Source: an uncultured Bacteroidota bacterium (GTDB lineage: Bacteria; Bacteroidota; Bacteroidia; Chitinophagales; Chitinophagaceae). Taken from it: a DNA stretch of 41,999 nt. This document shows, piece by piece, positions 24,755-32,689 of this stretch. The position numbers and the translations under genes are program-made. The stretch is taken from positions 1 to 41,999 of the forward strand of contig CAIMDZ010000053.1 of assembly GCA_903839875.1 (NCBI GenBank), given 5' to 3'. How positions within the stretch are numbered: the first letter of the stretch is position 1; each line of letters starts with the position of its first letter. Under the pieces are notes generated by a model that was not told the DNA's origin, made no database searches, and saw only the letters and a list, made by a program, of their open reading frames with translations.

Positions 24755-25558
24755 CTACGTCAGGTCCTCCCCGTTGTGACGACGAACATAACCTTTCATA
24801 ATACCCCTTCCAGTTTCGCGCACAAAAGAAATGATCTCGTCACGCTCATCTGAAACCGGTATTTCGGTTTCAATGATATTCAGCGCTTTTGAAACATTGT
24901 ATCCCCGTACAAAAAGTATCCTGTAAATATCGAGTATGTGATTGATCTTTTCAATCGAGTAACCCCTGCGCTTAAGGCCTATTGAGTTTACCCCAACGTA
25001 GGAAAGCGGTTCGCGTGCGGCCTTCACATAAGGTGGTATATCTTTTCTGACCAGGGAACCTCCGGTTACGAATGCATAAGAACCTATGCGCACAAATTGC
25101 TGGATAGCTGTAAGCCCTGCCAGCACCACGCAATCACCTACTACAATATGGCCCGCAAGGGTAGTGTTGTTGGAAAAAATGCAATGATTGCCAATCTCAC
25201 AATCATGAGCAATGTGTGTATAAGCCATTATCAGGCAGTTGTTGCCTATTTTGGTCATATTTCTGTCCACGGTTCCCCTGTTTATGGTTACACACTCCCT
25301 AATGGTGGTATTGTCACCTATGATGCAGATGGTATCTTCTCCTTTAAATTTGAGGTCCTGAGGTATAGCTGAGATAACAGAGCTTGGAAATATGCGGCAG
25401 TTCTTTCCAATCCGGGCGCCTTCCATTACGGTTACGTTCGATCCTATCCACGTACCTTCTCCTATCTCCACATTCCTGTGGATGGTAGTAAACGGATCAA
25501 TTTTTACATTAGGTCCTATTTTAGTGTCCGGGTGGACATATGTCAGCGGATGGATCAT
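24755..25558 (-). CDS. lpxA: UDP-N-acetylglucosamine acyltransferase
   Basis: The 267-residue product is a left-handed beta-helix of hexapeptide repeats ((I/V/L)GxxxxI units such as VEIGEGTWIGSNV and IGNNCLIMAYTHIAHDCEIG). It includes the catalytic-His region AYTHIAHDC, the family motif FVRIGSYAFVTGGS, and the helical C-terminus GLKRRGYSIEKINHI. It transfers the 3-hydroxyacyl chain from ACP to the 3-OH of UDP-GlcNAc, the first step of lipid A synthesis, in the cytoplasm. Length is normal. Its ATG overlaps the lpxC/fabZ stop by 4 bases, showing translational coupling. Last gene of the overlapping lpx block. Confidence 0.96.
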   Translation of the reverse strand: MIHPLTYVHPDTKIGPNVKIDPFTTIHRNVEIGEGTWIGSNVTVMEGARIGKNCRIFPSSVISAIPQDLKFKGEDTICIIGDNTTIRECVTINRGTVDRNMTKIGNNCLIMAYTHIAHDCEIGNHCIFSNNTTLAGHIVVGDCVVLAGLTAIQQFVRIGSYAFVTGGSLVRKDIPPYVKAAREPLSYVGVNSIGLKRRGYSIEKINHILDIYRILFVRGYNVSKALNIIETEIPVSDERDEIISFVRETGRGIMKGYVRRHNGEDLT

Positions 25559-27021
25559 TTTTTGTCTTTTCTTACGATTTGCGCTACCAATTCTGCTTCG
25601 GTAGCAAGTTTATTGCCTACATATGCAGCAGCCCTCATTTCGCAGATGCCGCGGCGGATGGGGTTAATTAATTCCAGTTTCAATATCAGCGTATCGCCGG
25701 GGCGTACCAGTTGCTTAAATTTTACTTTGTCTATTTTCAGGAAATAAGTATCATAATTTTCCGGGTCTGGTATGTTGTTCAGTGCCAGGATACCGCCGGT
25801 TTGTGCCAGGGCTTCTATTTGTAATACCCCGGGCATTACGGGGTTATTCGGGAAATGGCCCTGAAAAAATTGTTCATTAAAGGTCACATTTTTTACCCCT
25901 ACTACATGGTTGTCGCTCAGTTCAATGATCTTATCTACAAACAGGAATGGGTACTTGTGCGGCAATATTTTTGTAATACGATTAATGTCGTATATGGCCT
26001 GCTGAGTCGGATCGTAGTGTGGTATATCAGACAGGTGTTTGTTCTTTTTGATATACTGCTTTATTTTTTTTGCAAACTCCACATTCGATGCATGTCCAGG
26101 CCTGCTGGCTATGATGTGCGCTTTAATGGAATGCCCCACCAGAGCCAGATCGCCAACTACGTCCAGCAGTTTATGCCTTGCTGGCTCGTTGGTAAATCGT
26201 AGTTGTATATTGTTTAATATACCTTCCTGCTTTACTTCTATTTTTTCTTTGTTGAAAACTTTTGCCAGCCTGTCCAGTTCTTCCTGGCTCACCACTTTAT
26301 CCACTACTACAATCGCATTGCTCAGGTCGCCGCCCTTTATCAGGTTGTTATCCAGCAGGTATTCCAGTTCATGCAGGAAACAAAATGTACGGCACGGGCC
26401 AATCTCTTCCCTGAATTCAGCGATATTTTTCAGGGAAGCATGCTGCGTTCCCAGTACCGGAGAATTAAAATCAATCAGGGCGGTTATCATGTACTCAGTG
26501 GCGGGTATCGCCAGCATATCCACATTCTTCACCGGATCGTAAAAATGTATGTTACTGTCTATGCTATATACAATTCGTTTTGCCTCCTGTTCCTGTACAC
26601 CAACACTTTCTATGGCCTCTATGAACAATTTAGAGCTGCCATCCAGAATAGGCACTTCCGGTCCGTCAAGTTCTATCAGCGCATTATCTATACCCATGCC
26701 CACCATAGCTGCCATGGTGTGCTCAACAGTATTTACCCTTGCGCCATTATACTCTATGGTAGTGCCACGGGAGGTGTCAACCACAAAATCGCAATCAGCT
26801 TTTACAATTGGTTTATCAGGCAAGTCAATTCGTTGAAAGCGAATGCAATAACCGGGGTTTGCCGGCTTTATGGTCATTGTCACTGTTTGGCCTGTATGTA
26901 ATCCTACACCGTTCAGCGTCACCGGTTCTTTTACTGTCTGCTGGTTTTGACTGTTATTTGTTGAATGCAACTTATCAGTTTTTGTCCTGTTTTCTGAAAT
27001 AGTTAAAATATCACCGTTCAC
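25555..27021 (-). CDS. lpxC/fabZ: Fused LpxC deacetylase / FabZ dehydratase
   Basis: The 488-residue bifunctional enzyme. The LpxC part (~32-335) has the opening VTLNGVGLHTGQTVTM, the zinc His in NTVEHTMAAM (~98-103), LDGPEVPILDGSS, and HKLLDVVGDLALVG with the other zinc ligands. The FabZ part (~345-488) has LPHKYPFLFVDKI (catalytic His) and GHFPNNPVMPGVLQIEALAQ (catalytic Glu). LpxC removes acetate from UDP-3-O-acyl-GlcNAc, the committed lipid A step. FabZ dehydrates 3-hydroxyacyl-ACP, the LpxA/LpxD donor, so the fusion joins supply and use. The fusion is typical of Bacteroidota. The ~30-residue Ser/Thr/Asn/Gln-rich N-terminus may be an over-long start, but it overlaps lpxD by 4 bases (ATGA). 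Confidence 0.96.
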   Translation of the reverse strand: MNGDILTISENRTKTDKLHSTNNSQNQQTVKEPVTLNGVGLHTGQTVTMTIKPANPGYCIRFQRIDLPDKPIVKADCDFVVDTSRGTTIEYNGARVNTVEHTMAAMVGMGIDNALIELDGPEVPILDGSSKLFIEAIESVGVQEQEAKRIVYSIDSNIHFYDPVKNVDMLAIPATEYMITALIDFNSPVLGTQHASLKNIAEFREEIGPCRTFCFLHELEYLLDNNLIKGGDLSNAIVVVDKVVSQEELDRLAKVFNKEKIEVKQEGILNNIQLRFTNEPARHKLLDVVGDLALVGHSIKAHIIASRPGHASNVEFAKKIKQYIKKNKHLSDIPHYDPTQQAIYDINRITKILPHKYPFLFVDKIIELSDNHVVGVKNVTFNEQFFQGHFPNNPVMPGVLQIEALAQTGGILALNNIPDPENYDTYFLKIDKVKFKQLVRPGDTLILKLELINPIRRGICEMRAAAYVGNKLATEAELVAQIVRKDKK

Positions 27022-28091
27022 TTTTTGTATTCCAGGTTTTGAGTACTTAATAATGCGGTTAATTCCTGAACAGTTTCCTCCAGTTTTTGAAGACGCTGCT
27101 GTAATTCCGGCAAATTTCTGAAAATTGCCTGACTTTTTAATGAACTTTTATATTCAAACGCAGGACTACCGTTCAATGTAGTATTAATACTAACCACCGA
27201 TTTTGACAACCCGCTTTGGGCATTGATCTTGGTACCATCTGCTATATGTATGTGGCCAACCATGCCCACCTGCCCGCCTATCATGCAATTCCTGCCTATT
27301 TTGGTAGTGCCTGATATTCCGGTCTGGGCAGCAATTACCGTGTTTTCACCTATTTCCACATTGTGGGCCACCTGTATCAGGTTGTCTAATTTCACGCCCT
27401 TTCCTATGATAGTAGAACCCATTGTAGCACGGTCAATGGTGGTATTGGCCCCTATTTCCACATCATCTTCAATGATCACATTGCCTATCTGGGGTATTTT
27501 TTTGTAAGTTCCATCGGAAAGTGGTGCGAAACCAAAGCCGTCGCCTCCAATAATGCTTCCTGAATGGATCACTACCCTGCAGCCCAGTTTACACTCATCA
27601 TATATTTTTACCCCCGAATATATCTTTGAGTTTGCTCCAAGGGTCACATTATTACCGATATAGCAACCCGGATATATCTTAACGCCATCACCTATCACTA
27701 CATGCTCTCCTATATAGGCAAAGGCCCCAACATATACATCCTTCCCTAAAGAAGCAGTGGGAGATACATAGGATGGATGCTCAATGCCAGACTTGCTGCT
27801 GCCGGAAATGATCTCATTGTATTTCTCGAGCAAATGAGCAAAACTGCTGTAGGCATCCTGCACTTTTATCAGTGTGGGCTTTACCGGTTTTGTTATCTCA
27901 AGTGATTCATTTACAAGTATTACCGAAGCATTTGAAAAATATAAATATTCTTCATACTTCGAATTAGAGATAAAGCACAGGGAACCCTCCTCCGCCTCTT
28001 CGATCTTTGCTACGCTGCTAACCCTTGCGTCCGGGTCGCCTTCCAGTTTCCCTTGTAACAAAGTAGCTATTTGCTGTGCTGTAAATTGCAT
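27018..28091 (-). CDS. lpxD: UDP-3-O-(3-hydroxyacyl)glucosamine N-acyltransferase
   Basis: The 357-residue product has the N-terminal uridine-binding domain (FTAQQIATLLQGKLEGDPDA, SSVAKIEEAEEGSLCFISN), a hexapeptide beta-helix with IHSGSIIGGDGFGFAP and the catalytic-His segment QVAHNVEIGENTVIAAQ, and a C-terminal helix (FRNLPELQQRLQKLEETVQ). It adds the second 3-hydroxyacyl chain to the 2-amino group made by LpxC. The length is slightly above that of the enterobacterial enzyme, as usual in this phylum. It is first of the three lpx genes, starts 49 bases after the HD gene and overlaps lpxC/fabZ by 4 bases. Confidence 0.96.
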   Translation of the reverse strand: MQFTAQQIATLLQGKLEGDPDARVSSVAKIEEAEEGSLCFISNSKYEEYLYFSNASVILVNESLEITKPVKPTLIKVQDAYSSFAHLLEKYNEIISGSSKSGIEHPSYVSPTASLGKDVYVGAFAYIGEHVVIGDGVKIYPGCYIGNNVTLGANSKIYSGVKIYDECKLGCRVVIHSGSIIGGDGFGFAPLSDGTYKKIPQIGNVIIEDDVEIGANTTIDRATMGSTIIGKGVKLDNLIQVAHNVEIGENTVIAAQTGISGTTKIGRNCMIGGQVGMVGHIHIADGTKINAQSGLSKSVVSINTTLNGSPAFEYKSSLKSQAIFRNLPELQQRLQKLEETVQELTALLSTQNLEYKK

Positions 28092-28140
28092 CCGTCTTCA
28101 GTTTCAGTATCCAATATTAATTTACAAATAATTTTTCAGC

Positions 28141-29412
28141 TCAGAAGGTCAGTTCCTCAAGGGCGGAATTTGGCGTAATAAAGCAAATGTAGTTTTTATG
28201 TACGGCTCTGGCAAGTGTTTGATTAACTAATGAATCATCTATTTCTGTAATGTTTTTAATAATTCCGCTTTTGGTCTCAATTTTTATCAGTTCGTCATTT
28301 ATATTATAGGTGCTGTTGGATGTAATTCCGGAAAATGCAAAATAGGGCACTTCCTCATCTGTTAATCCCAATAAAGACTTTGCCTGTTCCTTTTTATCCC
28401 CCAAAATCCCTGCCAGATTTTCAGAACTGAGCACTACTTTGTATAATTTTCTTAAAATCAGCATTTTACTGAGTTTGGATAATACTTTATCTTCATGCGT
28501 TTGCCATACTTTAATGGAAACCATCACATCATTATCATCCAGTTCACAAAATTTTATTAAATGTTCAGGGTCCTTAATAAAATCATCCTCGGTTAGATGC
28601 CTTTTAAGGAAATAGTTTAATGCAGGGCTTGCAAATAGTTCAATTCCCTGCCTCACAAGCTCTTTTGCACGTTTAAAAATATTGATCAGCAGCATTTCAG
28701 CGCCAAGAACCGTCTTGTGCAGGTATACCTGCCAGTACATCAGCCGGCGTGCTATAATGAATTTCTCCACTGAATGGACTCCTTTCTCCTCCACCATCAG
28801 CTCATTATTGCGCACAGTAAGCATTTGCAATATCCGGTCATAACCAATCACCCCTTCCGAAACACCGGTATAAAAGCTGTCCCGGTTCAGGTAATCCATT
28901 CTGTCCACATCCAGTTGGCTGCTCACCAGTTGGTGCAGGTACCTGGCTCCATCTCCCTTGGAGAGGGCGGGGGGAGAGGCCGAATGGTCGAAAACATCTA
29001 TTGCTTTTTCCAGCATACCGCCAAACTCAGTATCCATGCGCCGCATGATGATGCGTGACAATGTTTCGTGCGAGATACCCACCAGTTCCTCCTCCAAGGA
29101 ATGAGAAAAAGGCGCATGACCCACATCATGCAGTAAAGCAGCCAATCGTGCCGCCAGGCATTCATCCTTGCCTGGAATGATCCCCTTGGCCTTAAGTTCA
29201 TCCAACGCCTTGCCCATCAGGTGGCATGCACCCAATGAATGCGCAAAACGTGTATGCACCGCACCCGGATAAACCAGTTGCGCCAGCCCCATCTGCTTTA
29301 TATTCCGCAGCCTTTGAAACCATGGGTGGTCAATAACCCGCACCAGCTCCGGCTCCGGAAACCGGATAAAGCCATAAACCGGGTCGTTAACAATCTTTAC
29401 TTTTATACTCAT
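28141..29412 (-). CDS. HD-domain phosphohydrolase (dGTPase/SAMHD1-like group)
   Basis: The 423-residue product has the HD metal site: HTRFAHSLGACHL (first His), ALLHDVGHAPFSHSLE (His-Asp pair) and, later, SQLDVDRMDYLNRDS (distal Asp). This is the YdhJ/dGTPase-like arrangement, and such proteins hydrolyse dNTPs or other nucleotides. It heads the lpx block on the same strand, as often seen in Bacteroidota, though no direct link to lipid A is established. Oddity: twelve residues just before the distal Asp segment (ASPPALSKGDGA) come from a 36-bp G/C-rich near-palindromic sequence at 28945-28980 that looks like an in-frame repeat insertion. Confidence 0.88.
   Translation of the reverse strand: MSIKVKIVNDPVYGFIRFPEPELVRVIDHPWFQRLRNIKQMGLAQLVYPGAVHTRFAHSLGACHLMGKALDELKAKGIIPGKDECLAARLAALLHDVGHAPFSHSLEEELVGISHETLSRIIMRRMDTEFGGMLEKAIDVFDHSASPPALSKGDGARYLHQLVSSQLDVDRMDYLNRDSFYTGVSEGVIGYDRILQMLTVRNNELMVEEKGVHSVEKFIIARRLMYWQVYLHKTVLGAEMLLINIFKRAKELVRQGIELFASPALNYFLKRHLTEDDFIKDPEHLIKFCELDDNDVMVSIKVWQTHEDKVLSKLSKMLILRKLYKVVLSSENLAGILGDKKEQAKSLLGLTDEEVPYFAFSGITSNSTYNINDELIKIETKSGIIKNITEIDDSLVNQTLARAVHKNYICFITPNSALEELTF
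28945..28980. repeat. 36-bp G/C-rich repeat-like insertion inside the HD gene
   Basis: Thirty-six bases (12 codons) with a run of CTCCC/GGGAG type, including CTCCCTTGGAGAG and a run of six G. They differ sharply from the surrounding coding DNA and resemble palindromic intergenic repeats rather than gene sequence. They keep the frame and lack stops, so the peptide is translated. Relatives of the protein usually run directly from the preceding helix into RYLHQLVSSQ (from memory). Confidence 0.55.
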
Positions 29413-29536
29413 TATCGCGGTGTAAATTACTTGAAAATTATTTGTTCAGGAAGGAAATTGAGTTGGTGGATAATTAGATAGCATTTTCCCATAGGTGATA
29501 TAGCCCTATTGCATTTTGACCCTAAATCGTATATTG

Positions 29537-29811
29537 CTAATAATGGCCTTTTAAAGAAAGAATAATAATTCTGTTATTGCTCACTTCCTAAATCATGCTG
29601 TGTTCTTTATTAATTCTTCTCGACCATGTTCCGGTCAATTCATATCTTAATGGCTCCGGCTTTCCCAAACCCTCAAAAGGAGTAACTACCGCGGATTCAA
29701 TGAGTTTCGATATTTTTTGCCTGATCGCCGCGTTCCGCTTTTTTCCCAAAAGTCGAGATACGCTTTTGCTTTATAGGTTTTTAGTATCAACAGTAGATAT
29801 TTTTCCTTCAT
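29537..29811 (-). pseudogene. Decayed YoeB/Txe-type toxin gene
   Basis: The minus strand from the ATG at 29811 reads KAKAYLDFWEKSG. After restoring one base near 29735 it continues NAAIRQKISKLIES, then TPFEGLGKPEPLRYELTG and TWSRRINKEH. An in-frame TAG at 29588-29590 replaces the Tyr of the usual EHRxxY, after which EVSNNRIIILSLKGHY completes the family C-terminus to the TAG at 29537-29539. The Arg of EHR is Ser. The repaired length of 91 residues is normal for YoeB, a ribosome-dependent mRNA endonuclease. One frameshift, one nonsense change and one lost active-site-region Arg show that it is dead. Confidence 0.8.
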
Positions 29812-30124
29812 TTACCTGCTTCCGGCTTTCCAGTATTTTTTTACAAATTCAGAATCATATCCCTTATCCTTCTTCGAAATATTATCTACATTCAAAACTT
29901 TTAAAACTGCCTTAGGAACGTTGACGAAATAATTCCTACGATATGGCGCAGATATTTTTCTTTTTTTCAAGGCGTAAAATCTGCGAATACCACGGTATTT
30001 AAAGACTTTTACAACGCCGAAAAAATGGAAAAGAACAAGTCAGATTATAGGAATTATTTCGTCATCGTTCCTTAACAGCTTTCATTTGTTCACTATTTTC
30101 AGGTTTAACCAACAATATTTCCAT
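29812..30124 (-). pseudogene. Antitoxin gene of the YoeB-type module, split by a MITE-like element
   Basis: From the ATG at 30124 the minus strand reads MEILLVKPENSEQMKAVK. The element at 29915-30071 and its TTA duplicate interrupt it, after which the same frame resumes AVLKVLNVDN and then KGYDSEFVKK. Removing 160 bases restores one continuous frame, ending at a TAA that abuts the toxin ATG (50 residues). Adding one A in the A run at 29836-29842 would instead give a longer end (KILESRKQVNEGKIS) that looks more like such antitoxins, stopping at 29771. A possible -7 box TAATTTTG lies at 30143-30150 (complement). Confidence 0.75.
29915..30071. mobile_element. MITE-like palindromic element, copy 2 (157 bp), inserted in an antitoxin gene
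   Basis: The left end GGAACGTTGACGAAATAATT and the right end are inverted repeats matching at about 24 of 26 positions. TTA flanks both sides (29912-29914; 30072-30074); the terminal C makes a 4-base CTTA duplication equally possible. Joining the flanks gives ACTGCCTTAACAGC, which restores an open antitoxin frame. The internal hairpin AATACC/GGTATT (29986-29999) corresponds to AATAGC/GCTATT of copy 1. The outer interior also pairs (GGCGTAAAA with TTTTACAACGCC). No coding capacity. Confidence 0.8.
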
Positions 30125-30150
30125 TTCAAAAGAATTTCAATCCAAAATTA

Positions 30151-30700
30151 ATGAAAATTGAAGCCATTGCAAAAAACGAAATGTTATATGATTAAGGCAT
30201 GGGAAAGTAAAGCTATATACAGGCGTATTATCAATCGCACCTGGTTTAAGTTTTCAAAACTTAAATCCCCCCCCAAAAAAGGTCTCCGACCGGCAATCCA
30301 TATTCCACCGCCAAATCAGGGTCTGCGTAACACAACTCCACTCATGGTAAGTATTTGCCGAACCACAAGGAGTCAATAGCTTAAAATCAGCGACCGCCGA
30401 TTTCAGGCAGGATGATCGACTCGGACTCCGATGTCCCGGCAGGTCTTTTTAACCGTCATAGCTTTAGCGACGGCTCGTTTAAACAGAGCCTGGGTGCGGG
30501 CAAAGGACCTGCAGGATTAGGAAACTGAAGCCCGTTATGAAATGGGTTGTAACTTGTGCAAAACATAGAAGGCAGTACTCGGATAACCATTGGGTCCCGC
30601 AGAATAAGCGGAGTCCGGCGGCGCAGACGGGATATCAATTGTCCGGATTAGGAAAAAGTACCAGTAGAATAAAGGCATGGTATACCCCTACCTTTACATA
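30151..30700. other. Unassigned intergenic stretch with a GC-rich part
   Basis: About 550 bases without a credible gene. The part from ~30280 to 30640 is clearly richer in G/C than its surroundings and contains a C run (30268-30276), the hairpin CCGTC/GACGG near 30452-30475, and short open frames on both strands that I cannot match to any family. A 54-residue plus-strand frame (MKWVVTCAKHRRQYSDNHW start) is open but unsupported. It could be a decayed gene or transposon remnant, or an unrecognised structured RNA. Confidence 0.4.
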
Positions 30701-30713
30701 AATTCTATAAGTG

Positions 30714-31751
30714 ATGAATGCTGTGACGCCGGAGTATGTTGAAGAAGTGCAGGTTTATGACCTTGAACCTGTGCAATACCTTGCAATTGCACAACCGGCC
30801 GTTGCGCAACTGCATTGGACGCTGCTATCGCTGAACGAAAATTCACTGCAGTGCCACACACCGGTTACCGACTTTGTGCATGGCGAGGTAATAACCATAA
30901 CCGTGGAACGGAACATGGCCACCTTCCGATGCAGACCTATAAATGACTACTGCCAGGATGAGGCGCAAAGCAGCATCAATGCGGTTCGTTACAAACAGGC
31001 TATGGCCATAATGCATGAAGCACAGGAAAAAGCCAATCGCAACATGCACCCTATGCATCGCGAAAAATATGGCGCAATCTTCCCGTCCAAAAGTTACATT
31101 GTAACTCCGCTTTTAGTCTATGCAAATGTGCTGGTATACTTAGCTATGATAATTGCCGGCATATCGCCACTCACACCTAACTCCCAGAGCCTGTTTGAGT
31201 GGGGAGGCAACTTCAGGGCGGCTGTAACCGCCGGTGAATGGTGGCGGTTGCTCAGCTATATGTTTTTACATGCCGGGGCATTGCACATCCTGATGAATAC
31301 GTTTGCACTGCTGTACATTGGTATGTTCCTGGAGCCGCTTATGGGCCGGTTCCGGTTTGCATCGGCCTATGTGCTTACGGGGGTTTGCGCGGGGCTTATG
31401 AGCATTGTGATGCATGCCAACAGCGTGGGGGTGGGCGCATCGGGGGCTATATTCGGCTTGTATGGTATTTTCTTGTCGGTACTTACCACCAGCCATATAG
31501 AGCGTACGATGAGAAAGACAATGATCAGGAGCATACTGTTCTTTGTGGTGTATAACCTGATGGCGGGCCTCCAGGGCAATATTGACAATGCGGCGCACAT
31601 TGGAGGGTTGATCAGCGGGTTCGTTATGGGATACGTTTATTATCCCGGCATAGCCGCAAAGGCAACAATTGGGAAGCAGGTGGTTACAACGGCTATTATT
31701 GCTATTGTGGTGACATTTATAGTCCTGGTTATACCGAAGTTTTTGTTGTGA
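30714..31751 (+). CDS. Rhomboid-family protein with N-terminal extension
   Basis: The 345-residue product has a soluble ~130-residue N-terminal part (EEVQVYDLEPVQYLAIAQP; DFVHGEVITITVERNMATF) and then a six-helix rhomboid domain. The domain has FLHAGALHILMNTFALLYIG (HxxxN), the catalytic Ser in GVGASGAIFGLYG and the catalytic His in DNAAHIGGLISGFVMG. The N-terminal part is of the kind seen in many Bacteroidota rhomboids and may regulate access. ATG at 30714 is preferred over the overlapping GTG at 30711. A possible -7 box TACCTTTA lies at 30689-30696. It probably cleaves membrane proteins; the substrate is unknown. Confidence 0.9.
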   Translation: MNAVTPEYVEEVQVYDLEPVQYLAIAQPAVAQLHWTLLSLNENSLQCHTPVTDFVHGEVITITVERNMATFRCRPINDYCQDEAQSSINAVRYKQAMAIMHEAQEKANRNMHPMHREKYGAIFPSKSYIVTPLLVYANVLVYLAMIIAGISPLTPNSQSLFEWGGNFRAAVTAGEWWRLLSYMFLHAGALHILMNTFALLYIGMFLEPLMGRFRFASAYVLTGVCAGLMSIVMHANSVGVGASGAIFGLYGIFLSVLTTSHIERTMRKTMIRSILFFVVYNLMAGLQGNIDNAAHIGGLISGFVMGYVYYPGIAAKATIGKQVVTTAIIAIVVTFIVLVIPKFLL

Positions 31752-31926
31752 CGGAATGATGGTTTTCTCAAGAGATACACCCCTAACCCCTATTTGACCT
31801 TTCCGCCTTCGGCAAAGCTTCGCTCGTTCTCTTCGTTCACCCTTCAAAAAAGGGAAGGATTTTGGGAAGTGTTCTGCAGAGCTCATTTTGCAACCCTGTG
31901 CAAGTCAGGAATACCATTTTCCTTGC

Positions 31927-31934
31927 TATCTTTG
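31927..31934 (+). promoter_or_regulatory. -7 box of the exported protein gene
   Basis: TATCTTTG fits TAnnTTTG exactly and lies 15 bases before the ATG at 31950, so the transcript would have a very short leader. It supports the start at 31950 over the in-frame upstream ATG at 31794. Confidence 0.5.
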
Positions 31935-31949
31935 ATAAAATCAAAATCT

Positions 31950-32579
31950 ATGAGCAAACTACTTTTACTATTCCTGCTATCAATTGGTATAAACAGCCAT
32001 GCACAAGTGAAACTGGAAGAGGTGGTGAAACCCGGTACCAGACTGATCTACAGCGTAAAGAGCGATCAGGGCGATTATGATTTTATAGTGACCATAAGAG
32101 ACCTGAAGGGAACTTCTTTCGATTGGGAGATGACCGCCCCGGCAAGTATAAAAGGTACCATCAAACACACACCAAAGGCACTGGCAGGCGCTTTTAAAAT
32201 GTATAACTTCTTCCAGGCGGAAACTAAAACGCTCGACGATGCGACGCTGAGCGTATGGATCAGCCAGAAACTATTCAATGAGTTTGCAAAGGGTAAGGAT
32301 GCCATGAAAGTATGTATGAACAACCCCAACGACGAACCTGCGCTGATGAAGCAAGTTGTAGATGGCGACCTTACTGTAAAAGTAGATGGTAACGCCACAA
32401 TTATCCATGACAGGTTTGTGAAGCCCGCACGCAAAGCAAAAGACAAGTGGATCATAGACCCAACGATTGACGACTACTTCACTTATTACAATTCAGCTGC
32501 ATTCCCAATTATATGCAGGATGCACACAAATTTTACACTTACGCTGAAGGAGGTGAAAACCCTAAATCCCTCCCGATGA
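31950..32579 (+). CDS. Exported protein of unknown function
   Basis: The 209-residue product begins with a signal peptide (MSKLLLLFLLSIGINSHAQ). The mature part starts VKLEEVVKPGTRLIYSVKSD and has alternating strands (YDFIVTIRDLKGTSFDWEM), a charged DAMKVCMN segment and the end YYNSAAFPIICRMHTNFTLTLKEV, suggesting a single beta-sandwich or lipocalin-like fold. The function is not recognised. The in-frame extension to 31794 is rejected because it lacks signal character, contains repeat-like DNA and precedes the -7 box. Confidence 0.75.
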   Translation: MSKLLLLFLLSIGINSHAQVKLEEVVKPGTRLIYSVKSDQGDYDFIVTIRDLKGTSFDWEMTAPASIKGTIKHTPKALAGAFKMYNFFQAETKTLDDATLSVWISQKLFNEFAKGKDAMKVCMNNPNDEPALMKQVVDGDLTVKVDGNATIIHDRFVKPARKAKDKWIIDPTIDDYFTYYNSAAFPIICRMHTNFTLTLKEVKTLNPSR

Positions 32580-32689
32580 AAAACAGGGACCTTGTTCCTG
32601 GACTTCACAGGAGAATATAGGTTCAGCTTCAGTACATAAATGGGGGGCAATGCAGGAAGAAATGCAGGGAATGTGATTGAATCACATGC

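Noticed and set aside
29595-29915. Plus-strand open frame of 106 codons
   Set aside because: It is the shadow of the decayed toxin-antitoxin genes on the minus strand, whose family motifs are unmistakable.
30456-30638. 60-codon minus-strand frame in the GC-rich spacer
   Set aside because: No start context, no family match, and equally open frames exist on the other strand.
31794-31949. Upstream extension of the exported protein at 31950
   Set aside because: The translated extension is from G/C-rich spacer DNA, and the -7 box and signal peptide place the start at 31950.
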